Shown one piece after another: positions 10,767 through 25,544 of a DNA stretch of 40,512 nucleotides; the first letter of the stretch is position 1, and the number at the start of each line of letters is the position of its first letter. The stretch lies in NCBI GenBank assembly GCA_013140635.1, contig JABFSM010000069.1, forward strand, positions 1 through 40,512, written 5' to 3'. Under the pieces are notes generated by a model that worked only from the letters and a program-made list of their open reading frames with translations, ran no database searches and was not told the origin of the DNA. Position numbers and translations under genes: made by a program. Source of the DNA: Gemmatimonadales bacterium (GTDB lineage: Bacteria; Gemmatimonadota; Gemmatimonadetes; Gemmatimonadales; GWC2-71-9).

Positions 10767-11344
10767 GCATCCCTTCGCATGCGAGCCATTACTTCTCAAG
10801 TATGCCAAGGAGCGCACAAAGGGTAGCGACGTCAACGCCTATCGGTTCCGGAGTCTTGCTGCATAGAAATCAGGGCTTGCTGGAGGACAAATCCAGACCC
10901 TCATAGGCATGAAACCCTGGCCTTCCTCGCAGGTCTTACAGGCGTCAAGAACGGCCGGTGTTGGTATTACCAACCGCGCCTGTCCTTGATACAAACGATC
11001 TTTCAGAACAACTCAGCGCACTGGCAAAGCAACGTGACTCATTAAACGAGAGCAGTCCGTAAATCCCGCGATGGGCATTTCTGGACGCTCGACGTTCGAT
11101 TCGAGAGGGAGAAGCAAACGATGCTGTTGTGCCCCGTTCTGGTCGAGTGAAGTAGATCTTTGGCTTGTAGCTAAATGCGAGATTGATCCGAGGGCCTCTC
11201 GGAAAAACGTTGATCCTGCCCTTCGGGGCCGATTTAGCATTGCCTCTCGCCGCCGTTCATTGAACCGCACCCTTTTAAGCCCACCAACTACTCCGTCGCC
11301 CAGATTTGACCTGCCGGACCCGTCGGGCTAGCATTCCCGCCACG

Positions 11345-11674
11345 ATGCTGTCGCGCATACTCGTCTGGATCTTCTTTCTGGGACTCACTCCGGCTGGCCC
11401 CGAGCTGGTCGAATGGGTGAGTCATTACACCCAGGAGGGGGACTTTGCCGACGCTTCCGACACTCGGCACCGCCGAGCCCCGGCAGAACAAACCGAGCAT
11501 GGCTGTGCTGTCCTCTGTCACGCATGCGGCTGCCATGGCTCCACTGCTCCCGTCCGAGACATAGATCAAGTTGCTCCACGGTCACACCTGCCCCTCAAGC
11601 GCGCTTGGGCTGCCTCTACCCTACTTGTGGCCCAGGCCGAACCCGAACCTGTAACTCCCCCTCCAATTAGCTGA
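11345..11674 (+). CDS. Small secreted Cys/His-rich protein preceding the metal-efflux operon
   Basis: MLSRILVWIFFLGLTPAGPELVEWVSHYTQEGDFADASDTRH...EHGCAVLCHACGCHGS; hydrophobic N-terminus, Cys/His cluster, directly upstream of the TolC/CzcC gene. Confidence 0.6.
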   Translation: MLSRILVWIFFLGLTPAGPELVEWVSHYTQEGDFADASDTRHRRAPAEQTEHGCAVLCHACGCHGSTAPVRDIDQVAPRSHLPLKRAWAASTLLVAQAEPEPVTPPPIS

Positions 11675-11727
11675 TCTCCCCGTTCTAGGCTGAATCCGTT
11701 TCACGCCGGTAACGATGGAGATCGATA

Positions 11728-12981
11728 ATGCTCGCACGCGGGTTTGCCGCGTGCATGGCAGTCGTGGCGCTCCTTGGCGCCCCTACTCACGGCCATGCAC
11801 AGGCTCCCAGCATCACCCTCGCCGATGCGCTTCGGCGAGCGGAACAATCGAATCCCGAACTCCGCATTGCCGCGTCTGAAGCGGCATCGGCGAAGGGAAT
11901 AGCTCGGGCCTCCCGGCGCCCGGTATTCAATCCGGAGTTGGAGGCCGAGTTTGGCCGCTTCCAAGACCCCAGCCCCACGAGCTCTATCTATTCGTTTGGC
12001 CTCAGCCAACGATTCGAGCTTGGAGGCAAGCGCGGATCGCGCATTCGGGCCGAGGACCAGCGCGCTCTTGCCGCCGATGCCCGAGTCGTGCGGCGGGCGC
12101 AGGAAGTCTGGGCGCGAGTTTTTCGGGCGTTTTCCTTCGCCCAGATCGCGCGGCTTCGATCGGCCACCGCCAGGGAGGCCGAGCAGGTGGCCGTGCAGTT
12201 GAAGGCCGCCGCCGATGAACGGCTTATTCTGGGCGCCGGAACGCAGCTTGAGGTAAATGTCGCCGCCGCCGCCGCGAGCCGGGAGCGTCGCGCCCGACTC
12301 CAAGCGGAGCGTGAGGCGGCCTCCGCATCCCTGGAACTCGCTTCCGCGATCGGGCTATCCGCCACCGAAGCCCCGGAACCGGCCGGTGAGCTCGTGCTTC
12401 CACCCCCGGAAACGCGGACCGAATCTGAGCTCGTCGCCTTGGCGCTCGCGCAGCGTTCCGATCTTCGCGCAGCTATCGCCGATCAAGAAGCGGCACGCTC
12501 GAATCTGCGTGTCGCACGGGGCCTCGCCTGGCCCGACCCTGCGTTGAGCGCGACGGCAGCACGGGAAGAGTCTCGGACGCTTCGATTCGGCATTTCGTTT
12601 CCCCTTCCCCTCCTCAATCAGGGTCAGGTCTTCCGCGCGGAAGCGGCGGGCCTGCTCGAACGGGCCGAGATTACCCAGAGTGCCGCGCGGCAAGAGATCG
12701 CCCGTGAAGTTCGCGATGCCCTCCAAGCGTATCAGCGCGCCCTGGAAGCCCATGCAGGCTTTGACCGAGACGCGGTCGAGCGACTCTCCGAGAACCTACG
12801 CCTCGCCGAAGAGTCCTTCCGAGCTGGGAAAATCGGACTGTTGGTGTTCAGCACCGTTCGCCGTGACCTCGTCGAGGCGCGGCTGTCCTATCTAGACGCG
12901 ACGGCGGACCTGATCGAACGTCGCATTCTCCTGGCGCTGGCGGTCGCAGAACCGCTTCCACGCATGACGGAAAGGCAGTGA
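11728..12981 (+). CDS. TolC-family outer membrane efflux protein (CzcC-like)
   Basis: Signal peptide, SITLADALRRAEQSNPELRIAASE, two TolC repeats, position at head of czcCBA-type operon. Confidence 0.9.
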   Translation: MLARGFAACMAVVALLGAPTHGHAQAPSITLADALRRAEQSNPELRIAASEAASAKGIARASRRPVFNPELEAEFGRFQDPSPTSSIYSFGLSQRFELGGKRGSRIRAEDQRALAADARVVRRAQEVWARVFRAFSFAQIARLRSATAREAEQVAVQLKAAADERLILGAGTQLEVNVAAAAASRERRARLQAEREAASASLELASAIGLSATEAPEPAGELVLPPPETRTESELVALALAQRSDLRAAIADQEAARSNLRVARGLAWPDPALSATAAREESRTLRFGISFPLPLLNQGQVFRAEAAGLLERAEITQSAARQEIAREVRDALQAYQRALEAHAGFDRDAVERLSENLRLAEESFRAGKIGLLVFSTVRRDLVEARLSYLDATADLIERRILLALAVAEPLPRMTERQ

Positions 12982-12985
12982 CGCG

Positions 12986-14176
12986 GTGACAACAAAGTAT
13001 TCACTCCACTGGACGCTGCTCCTCACTGTCCTCTCGGGAGCCGCATGCGCATCGGATGGGGAGAAACCCGATAGCGCCGCGATACCATCCGATTCGGCGG
13101 CCAACGGCCGGGTCACCCTGACCCAGGCACAGGCGACCAATGCTGGCATCACCCTCGCCGCTGTCGAAGAGCGGGCGGCGGGCGGCCTCCTGGAAGCGAC
13201 GGCAGAGATCGAACCTGCCCCGGCCCGATTCGCTCAGATAGGCGCGCGCGTGGCGGGGAGAGTGGTTCGCCTTTTCGTGGCTGAAGGTGATCGCGTCACA
13301 ACCGATCAAACGATGGCCACGGTGGATTCACCCGAGTTGAGCCAGAGCACCGGCGACTATCTCGCAGCCGCCACCACGGCCACCGTGACTCGTGAAATCG
13401 CCGATCGAGAACGCGCACTCTTCGAGCGGAAGATCAGCTCGGAACGCGAATGGCGTCTCGCGGAGGCAGAAGCAGTACGAGCCCGCGCGGCAAAAGAGGC
13501 CGCCGAGAATCGACTCCACGCTCTCGGGCTCTCGGACGCCGAACTGCGGCAGCTACAGGTCGAAGGACACTTCGCCTCCGAAGTATCGATCCGCACCCCT
13601 CTCGCCGGCATCGTCGCGAGTCGCGCAATAAGCATCGGCAAGATCGTCCAGCCGGGGGAACAACTCTTTGAGGTTGTGGACCTGGCGGAGGTCGCCATCG
13701 CGATTGATGTGTACGAGCAGAATCTGACTCGCGTGAAGGTCGGCCAGCGCGTCGAAGCACACACTACGTCAACGGGGGGCCAAACCTTCATCGGACGAGT
13801 GACCAGCGTAGGCGCCGTGGTGGAACGGCAGAGCCGAACAGTCAAAGTCCGGGTGATCCTCCCCAATCCCGACCGAGTATTGCGTCCAGGAATGTTCGCC
13901 ACCGTCCGCGTGCTGGGCGCCGGTCCCGACCAGCAAACCGGCCGCGCGATCTATGTCCCATCGAGCGCAATCCAGCGCGATGGCCCGACAGCAATCGTCT
14001 TTGTGAGTGGCGGGGACCCGCTCACCTTCGTCCGGCGAGAGATCGACCTCGGTCCAGAATCCGGCGGCTTCACCTTGGTACGGCGCGGCCTGGCCGTGGG
14101 AGAGAGAGTCGCCGTGACCGGGGCGTTGGTGCTCAAGGCGGAGATGAAGAAGGGTACCCTCGGAGAGCCGGAGTAG
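12986..14176 (+). CDS. RND efflux periplasmic adaptor subunit (CzcB-like)
   Basis: Lipobox-like GAACAS, ARVAGRVVRLFVAEGDRVTTDQTMATVDSPEL, IRTPLAGIVASRAISIGKIVQPGEQLFEVVDLAEVAIAIDVYEQNL. Confidence 0.92.
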   Translation: MTTKYSLHWTLLLTVLSGAACASDGEKPDSAAIPSDSAANGRVTLTQAQATNAGITLAAVEERAAGGLLEATAEIEPAPARFAQIGARVAGRVVRLFVAEGDRVTTDQTMATVDSPELSQSTGDYLAAATTATVTREIADRERALFERKISSEREWRLAEAEAVRARAAKEAAENRLHALGLSDAELRQLQVEGHFASEVSIRTPLAGIVASRAISIGKIVQPGEQLFEVVDLAEVAIAIDVYEQNLTRVKVGQRVEAHTTSTGGQTFIGRVTSVGAVVERQSRTVKVRVILPNPDRVLRPGMFATVRVLGAGPDQQTGRAIYVPSSAIQRDGPTAIVFVSGGDPLTFVRREIDLGPESGGFTLVRRGLAVGERVAVTGALVLKAEMKKGTLGEPE

Positions 14177-14183
14177 GCGCCCC

Positions 14184-17296
<3,113 letters not shown>

Positions 17297-17300
<4 letters not shown>

Positions 17301-17638
17301 TATATCAAGTCCTACAGGCCTACGTGCGGCCGCAGCTCTCGGCGCGGGTTGTCCAAGCGTTGATCGATGCCGGATGCACCGACCTCTTCTTCACCGAAAC
17401 GCGACGAGTCGTGAGCGGGGTCGGAACGCCAAATGTCGAGTATTCGGTTCTGGCCGGGCAGAAGGTGGAGGCAATGGTCCGCATCGAAGTCGCCGGAACT
17501 GAGACGCAATTGACGCATTGGACCCAGGTCATCAAGAGCGCCGGTTCCACCCAACGGCACGGTGACGGCACAGCGACGATTTGGGGCGTCCTCGACCATT
17601 TCCACCTTAGCGTCGGACCGGAGGGAGCTGGCACATGA
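17297..17638 (+). CDS. PII-like (PII-NG-type) small protein encoded within metal-efflux operon
   Basis: MIYQVLQAYVRPQLSARVVQALIDAGCTDLFFTETRRVVSGVG...AGQKVEAMVRIEVAGTETQLTHWTQVIKSAGSTQRHGDGTATIWGVLDHFHL resembles the GlnB/PII fold; GTGA overlap with czcA stop and ATGA overlap with the ATPase start. Confidence 0.78.
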
Positions 17639-19605
17639 GCGCTGCGTCCACCGACGACAAGCGTCCATCGCCATGGACGACGCCATTCGCCATTCGAGCG
17701 TATGCGGCGGGCATCTTGTGGCTCCTTGGTGTGGCCGCCGACGCAGCGTTCGGGGCAAAGGAGCCTGCGGGCTGGCTCGCCATTCGATTGGATTTGGCGG
17801 GGCTCCTCTTTACGGCGGCATCGGTCATTGGTGGAATGAACTTCTTTGGGACGGGTTTCCGGGCGCTCCTCCGACTGCGGCTCGATATGAACTCCCTCAT
17901 GTCGATCGCGATTGTTGCCGCCATTCTCATCGGGGAGCCATTCGAGGCGGCAACTCTCGCTTTCTTGTTCTCGGTAGCCGAGCTGCTGGAGCGCTACGCG
18001 GTGGATCGTTCCAATCGGTCGGTCGCCGAGCTGCTCAAGCTTACCCCGGAGCAGGCTGAGCGCCTTCGACCCGATAGTACCACCGAAACGATAGCCGCCA
18101 GGGAGCTGCGGGTCGGCGATCGGGTCCGAATCAGACCTGGCGATCGCATCGGCGCCGATGGACGAATCGTCGCAGGCACTTCGGCCATCAACGAGGCAAC
18201 ACTCACCGGGGAGTCGATGCCCAAGACCAAGGGCGTCGGAGAAGCGGTCTTCTCTGGAACGCTCAATCTGGAGGGCTCCCTCGACATAGAGGTCACGGCG
18301 GACGCGAGCCACAGCGTAATGGCGCGAATGGTGGCGCTGGTGCGCGAGGCTCAGAGTCGGCGGGCGCCCATCGAATATTTCGTCCAGCGCTTCGCGAGGA
18401 TCTATACACCTGCTGTGACCGTCCTGGCGCTGCTCGTCGCGATCATTCCTCCAATACTCGGCCGAGGCGATGCTCTCGAATGGTTCGTTCGTGCGCTTAC
18501 CCTGCTTGTGGTTGCGTGCCCTTGCGCCCTCGTCATCGCAACGCCGGTTACGGTCGTGAGCGCGCTGACGAGCGCCGCGCGCCATGGGGTGCTCATCAAA
18601 GGGGGCGAGTATCTCGAAAAAGTGGGATCAGTTCGAGCCCTTGCCACTGACAAGACGGGGACACTCACCCTTGGTCGACTTGCCGTCAGCGACTTCAAAG
18701 TGCTCCCTCCTCAGGAAGAAGTCGAGCTGCTCCAATTGCTGGCGGCCGTTGAAGCGCGCTCGGAACATCCGATCGGCAAGGCCATCACGCGGTATTCCGA
18801 AGAACGTGGCATCAACGGTCCCGCCGACGCCGAGGCCTTTCGGGCAATTCCGGGACAGGGGATCAAGGCAACGGTCAACGGCACGTCGATCTTGGTCGGA
18901 ACACCTGAGTTGGTCGGTGAAACGGCGGCCTCCCTATGGGGACACCTCCGGCCAGGCCTCACCTGGATCTTTGTCGAAGTGCCGGATCGGGGCCTGTCGG
19001 CACGGATCGGTCTCACCGATGAGATACGCCCAGAAGCGGCGCCCGCGCTCGCTGAATTGCAAATGCTTGGCGTTCGCCCGATCGTCATGCTCACTGGAGA
19101 CAACGAGGGTTCCGCCCAGTTGGTCGCGCACGCGGTGGGGCTCGATCAGGTGAGAGCGCGACTGCGTCCTGAGCAGAAAGTTGCTGCCGTTGAGGAACTG
19201 CGAATCGCCCATAAGGTTGTGGCGATGATCGGCGACGGAGTGAACGATGCACCTTCGTTGGCGGCGGCCGACGTAGGGATCGCGATGGGCGTGGCCGGGT
19301 CGCCGGCGGCCATCGAAACGGCGGATGTCGCGCTCATGGCCGACGACCTGCGAAAGCTCCCTTACACTATCCGACTGGCGCGGAGAGCGAAACGAACCAT
19401 TCGAATCAACATCGCACTCGCAATCGGGCTTAAGTTATTGCTGGCGGCCGGCGCACTGTCGGGACAAGTGAGGCTCGCCGTCGCGGTGCTCGTGGGAGAT
19501 CTTGGCGCCTCGCTCGTTGTGACGATAAACGCGCTCCGATTGGCATCGGTGGGCGACGAATCGCGCAACAGGCGGCGATCGGAAACAACTGGGACAGCCA
19601 CCTAG
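17635..19605 (+). CDS. Heavy-metal P1B-type ATPase (Zn/Cd/Co/Pb class), no N-terminal HMA domain
   Basis: VACPCALVIATPVTVVSA (CPC), ATDKTGTLTLG, SEHPIGKAI, AMIGDGVNDAPSLAAADVGIAMG. Confidence 0.95.
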   Translation: MSAASTDDKRPSPWTTPFAIRAYAAGILWLLGVAADAAFGAKEPAGWLAIRLDLAGLLFTAASVIGGMNFFGTGFRALLRLRLDMNSLMSIAIVAAILIGEPFEAATLAFLFSVAELLERYAVDRSNRSVAELLKLTPEQAERLRPDSTTETIAARELRVGDRVRIRPGDRIGADGRIVAGTSAINEATLTGESMPKTKGVGEAVFSGTLNLEGSLDIEVTADASHSVMARMVALVREAQSRRAPIEYFVQRFARIYTPAVTVLALLVAIIPPILGRGDALEWFVRALTLLVVACPCALVIATPVTVVSALTSAARHGVLIKGGEYLEKVGSVRALATDKTGTLTLGRLAVSDFKVLPPQEEVELLQLLAAVEARSEHPIGKAITRYSEERGINGPADAEAFRAIPGQGIKATVNGTSILVGTPELVGETAASLWGHLRPGLTWIFVEVPDRGLSARIGLTDEIRPEAAPALAELQMLGVRPIVMLTGDNEGSAQLVAHAVGLDQVRARLRPEQKVAAVEELRIAHKVVAMIGDGVNDAPSLAAADVGIAMGVAGSPAAIETADVALMADDLRKLPYTIRLARRAKRTIRINIALAIGLKLLLAAGALSGQVRLAVAVLVGDLGASLVVTINALRLASVGDESRNRRRSETTGTAT

Positions 19606-20755
19606 TGTCTTGTCCCATTAATAAGATACATATATATTGGGTGGGGTCTTTCCCCCGTGAGGCCCCATGCGCACTGGCCGTCCGCGCGCCTTTGAACTCA
19701 CCGTCTCCCCGACTGAACGCGAGCAGTTGGCCGCCTTCGCCTCCTCCCGCGCCTTGCCCGCCGGACTCGTACGGCGCGCCCAGATCATCTTGCGCTCCGC
19801 CGAAGGCGAAGCGAACAGCGCCATCGCCCGGAGTCTCGGCGTAAGTGCGCCGTTGGTCGGTCTGTGGCGCACGCGGTTTCGGGACCACGGCTTAGCGGGG
19901 TTATACGATGCGCCCCGGGCCGGCCGCCCCCGGACGCACGACGATGGCGAGGTGGCCCGGATGCTGCGCACCGTGCGGCAATCCCGGCCCCGGGACGCCA
20001 CCCACTGGACCGTGCGCGCGGTCGCGACCAAGACCCGGATTAGTAAGAGCACGGTGCAGCGCTACTTCACGCTCTTCGGCGTCCAGCCGCATCGGACGAA
20101 GAGCTTCAAGCTCTCGCCCGATCCCTTCTTCGTGGAGAAGGTCCGCGATATCGTCGGGCTGTACCTGAATCCCCCGGATCAGGCGCTCGTGCTCTGTGTC
20201 GAGGAGAAGAGCCAGATCCAAGCGCTCGAGCGCACGCAACCCAATCTGCCGCTCGGCCTGGGCTACGTCGAAGGGTTCACCCACGACGACACGCGCCATG
20301 GAACCACCACCCTCTTCGCGGCCCTCGACCTCAAGAGCGGTGCGGTCTTCGCGCAGTGCAAACGCCGGCATCGCCATCAGGAGTTTCTCGCGTTCCTCGC
20401 GGACGTCGAGGTGAATGTCCCGCCCCATCTCGCCGTTCACCTCGTGGTCGACAACTACGGCACCCACAAGCACCGCAAGGTGAAAGCCTGGCTGGCGCGG
20501 CACCCGCGCTTCCACCTTCATTTCACGCCGACGTATGCCTCCTGGCTCAATCAGGTCGAGCGCTGGTTTGCGCTCATCACCCAGCGGGCCATTCGCCGCG
20601 GGTCCTTCCGCACCGTCCGGGAACTCATCGACCGCATTGAGCGCTTCGTCAAGACCTACAACGCAACCGCCCGCCCTTTTCGCTGGACCGCCACCGCCGA
20701 GAGCATCTTTGCCAAGCTCAATCGACTTACGCAACGAATCTCTGGGACTTCACAG
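19605..20755 (+). mobile_element. IS630-family insertion sequence, TA target duplication
   Basis: Left end GTGTCTTGTCCCA and inverted right end CTGTGAAGTCCCA (9/13 identical), flanked by TA at 19603-19604 and 20756-20757; encloses one IS630 transposase ORF. Confidence 0.75.
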
Positions 20756-20758
20756 TAG
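19667..20758 (+). CDS. IS630-family transposase (DDE)
   Basis: N-terminal HTH; LCVEEKSQIQALERTQPNLPLG; HLVVDNYGTHKHRKVKAWLARHPRFHLHFTPTYASWLNQVERWFALITQRAIRRGSF. Confidence 0.95.
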   Translation: MRTGRPRAFELTVSPTEREQLAAFASSRALPAGLVRRAQIILRSAEGEANSAIARSLGVSAPLVGLWRTRFRDHGLAGLYDAPRAGRPRTHDDGEVARMLRTVRQSRPRDATHWTVRAVATKTRISKSTVQRYFTLFGVQPHRTKSFKLSPDPFFVEKVRDIVGLYLNPPDQALVLCVEEKSQIQALERTQPNLPLGLGYVEGFTHDDTRHGTTTLFAALDLKSGAVFAQCKRRHRHQEFLAFLADVEVNVPPHLAVHLVVDNYGTHKHRKVKAWLARHPRFHLHFTPTYASWLNQVERWFALITQRAIRRGSFRTVRELIDRIERFVKTYNATARPFRWTATAESIFAKLNRLTQRISGTSQ

Positions 20759-20793
20759 AAGCGGCTGATATTGAGCGGCGCGGGCCTCTCGCA

Positions 20794-20886
20794 ACCCCCT
20801 GAATCCCATTCGATTCTAGGGGTAGGCGAAAACGACAACGTGCCGAGATTTCAATGACTCCCGAGCATCGGCGCCGGAGTTCTAGG
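20794..20886. repeat. Right copy of the direct repeat flanking the accessory island
   Basis: ACCCCCTGAATCCCATTCGATTCTAGGGGTAGGCGAAAACGACAACGTGCCGAGATTTCAATGACTCCCGAGCATCGGCGCCGGAGTTCTA aligned with 9390-9483. Confidence 0.8.
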
Positions 20887-20975
20887 GAACCCCGCCAAGG
20901 GCGGCTAGGTCATCTGCACCCCAGGTCAACTGGACCGCCCCACCCAGAAGAGACGCTTCACCTTTCGTGGCGTCA

Positions 20976-21041
20976 GATGCCTATGCAAGCCGGAATGGCG
21001 GCAAGCCGTGGATCTATCTCCTCATCCCGCACGACGAGATC
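20976..21041 (+). pseudogene. Short C-terminal remnant resembling type III restriction / DEAD-box helicase subunit
   Basis: Frame reads DAYASRNGGKPWIYLLIPHDEI, resembling the C-terminal KPWxYxLIPHDxI motif of that family; no upstream continuity and it abuts the 3' end of the lyase gene. Confidence 0.4.
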
Positions 21042-21060
21042 ACCGCCGCCCCACCGTCCG

Positions 21061-23859
<2,799 letters not shown>

Positions 23860-23863
<4 letters not shown>

Positions 23864-24918
23864 GGGCGGCTCGGCGTGAGGGGGAGGGAGGTCATTCGGC
23901 CGCCCTGGGCGTGATGGGCCGCCACGAGCACCGCGGTGAGCACCGCCAGGCCGATGACCTGGTGGAGGACGGCGACGGTGATCGGCACCCTCAGGAGCAG
24001 GGTTGCGATGCCGAGACCGACCTGCACCAGCACGATCAGCCCCGCCGCCCCGGTCGCCCGGCGGAGCGGCATCGGCACGCCGGGCCTCCGGCCCGCGGCG
24101 GCGAGGGTGAGGAGGAACGCGGCGGTACCGAGAGCCAGAAGGCGATGGTGGAACTGCGCGGCGGCTGGGTTCTCGAAGGCGTTGCGCCAGCCGGTGCCGG
24201 GCAGGAGGTATCCTGGAGGCACGATCCGGCCCCCCATCAGCGGGAAAGTATTGTACACCTTGCCGGCGTCGAGGCCGGCCACGAAGCCGCCCGAGAGCAT
24301 GGTGACGATCGTCAGGCACACCGCCACCATCAACCGGACGCGCAGGGACGGCGGCGCTCCGCTCGGGGCGGGCCGGCGTGGCCCCAACTCCAGCGCCGTC
24401 CACACACAGACGACGTAGATGGCCAGCGCCATGCCGAGATGGGCGGTAAGTCGGTAGGGGCTGACGTCGAGACGGACTTCCAGGCCGCTCTTCACCATGT
24501 ACCAGCCTAACGCCCCCTGCGCCGCCGCGAGCACCGGGAGGAGAAGCAACCGTCGGCGGTGAGCCGGCCGGAGGTCATCTCGGAACAACAAGACGAAATA
24601 GGGCGCCGCCAAGACCAGCCCGACCAGGCGGGCGAGCAGGCGATGCACCCACTCCCACCAGAAGAGGGCCTGAAACCCGCCTAACGTGATTCCACGGTGA
24701 ACCGTCCGCGCTTCGGGAATGGCCAGATAGCGCCGGTACGCGTCATTCCATTCGGCGGCGGAGAGCGGCGGCAGGACCCCCGACACCGGCCGCCACTCGG
24801 TGATGGAGAGTCCGCTCTCGGTGAGCCGGGTAATGCCCCCGATCGCCACGGCGAGGACCACCGCGGCCGCCGAAGCCACCAACCAGCGCCGTACCCGGTC
24901 ATCCGAAGGAGCGCTCAT
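23860..24918 (-). CDS. ctaA: COX15/CtaA heme A synthase
   Basis: IGGITRLTESGLSITEWRPVSGVLPPLSAAEWNDAYRRY...GFQALFWWEWVHRLLARLVGL...GGFVAGLDAGKVYNTFPLMGG. Confidence 0.95.
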
Positions 24919-25544
24919 GGCCGCCGCGATTCGGTGCGCAGTTCGAGGAGCCGCCGTTCGGCGTTGAACGTGACGAGTACCACCCGTCCGGGGGCGAACG
25001 TCAGGGCCGTGTCGAGCACCAAGGTGGCCGGGATGGCGGCACGCGTCCGTCGTGCCCTCTCCACGGCCTCCCGCTGGGCGCGCCCGGCGTAGAGACCGGT
25101 GTCTGCTTCGGGCACCGCTACGCCGGACAGAGCGACCGTACCAGTATCCGCCGATTCCCGACGGGTCAGGGCGACTTTGAACCGATGCGGCCCGGGAGAA
25201 ACGGCGTAGTCCTTGAGCAGGTAGAGCGGCCGATCGTGCCGGAGGCCCGCGCCGCGGATCACCGTCTCCCCGATGGCACGGTCGTCGACCTCCACGCGAA
25301 GCGCGTAGGTGGCGAACCCTCCCTCACACTCCACCCGCTGGCGCATGTGCTCTCCGCGGCGGGCTTGTTCTTCGGCGGAGAGCTGCCGGCACACCTCGAT
25401 CCGCTCGGGGCGGGCGCTCCACGACAAGCGCAGCCGCGCCGCGTCCTCTCCGTGAGAGGCAAGCGGGGCCCCGGACGCGTACGCCAGGAGTGCCAGCCCC
25501 GCCGCGCTGGCGATCCCGGCGGCGAAGATCCGGGCCGGGCTCAC
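24915..25544 (-). CDS. Hypothetical membrane-anchored extracytoplasmic protein
   Basis: GTG start at 25544 overlaps the upstream stop (GTGA), end overlaps the COX15 start (ATGA); N-terminal hydrophobic segment FAAGIASAAGLALLAYASG then a soluble domain. An alternative start is 25577. Confidence 0.75.
   Translation of the reverse strand: MSPARIFAAGIASAAGLALLAYASGAPLASHGEDAARLRLSWSARPERIEVCRQLSAEEQARRGEHMRQRVECEGGFATYALRVEVDDRAIGETVIRGAGLRHDRPLYLLKDYAVSPGPHRFKVALTRRESADTGTVALSGVAVPEADTGLYAGRAQREAVERARRTRAAIPATLVLDTALTFAPGRVVLVTFNAERRLLELRTESRRP

Noticed and set aside
10767-11330. Possible decayed gene or integrase remnant between ynfA and the metal operon
   Set aside because: Several short frames, none with a recognisable family; cannot be supported.
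11413-11670. ORF ending GPGRTRTCNSPSN, similar to peptides often seen in spurious annotations
   Set aside because: It is the alternate frame of the small Cys/His-rich protein gene; no independent coding evidence.
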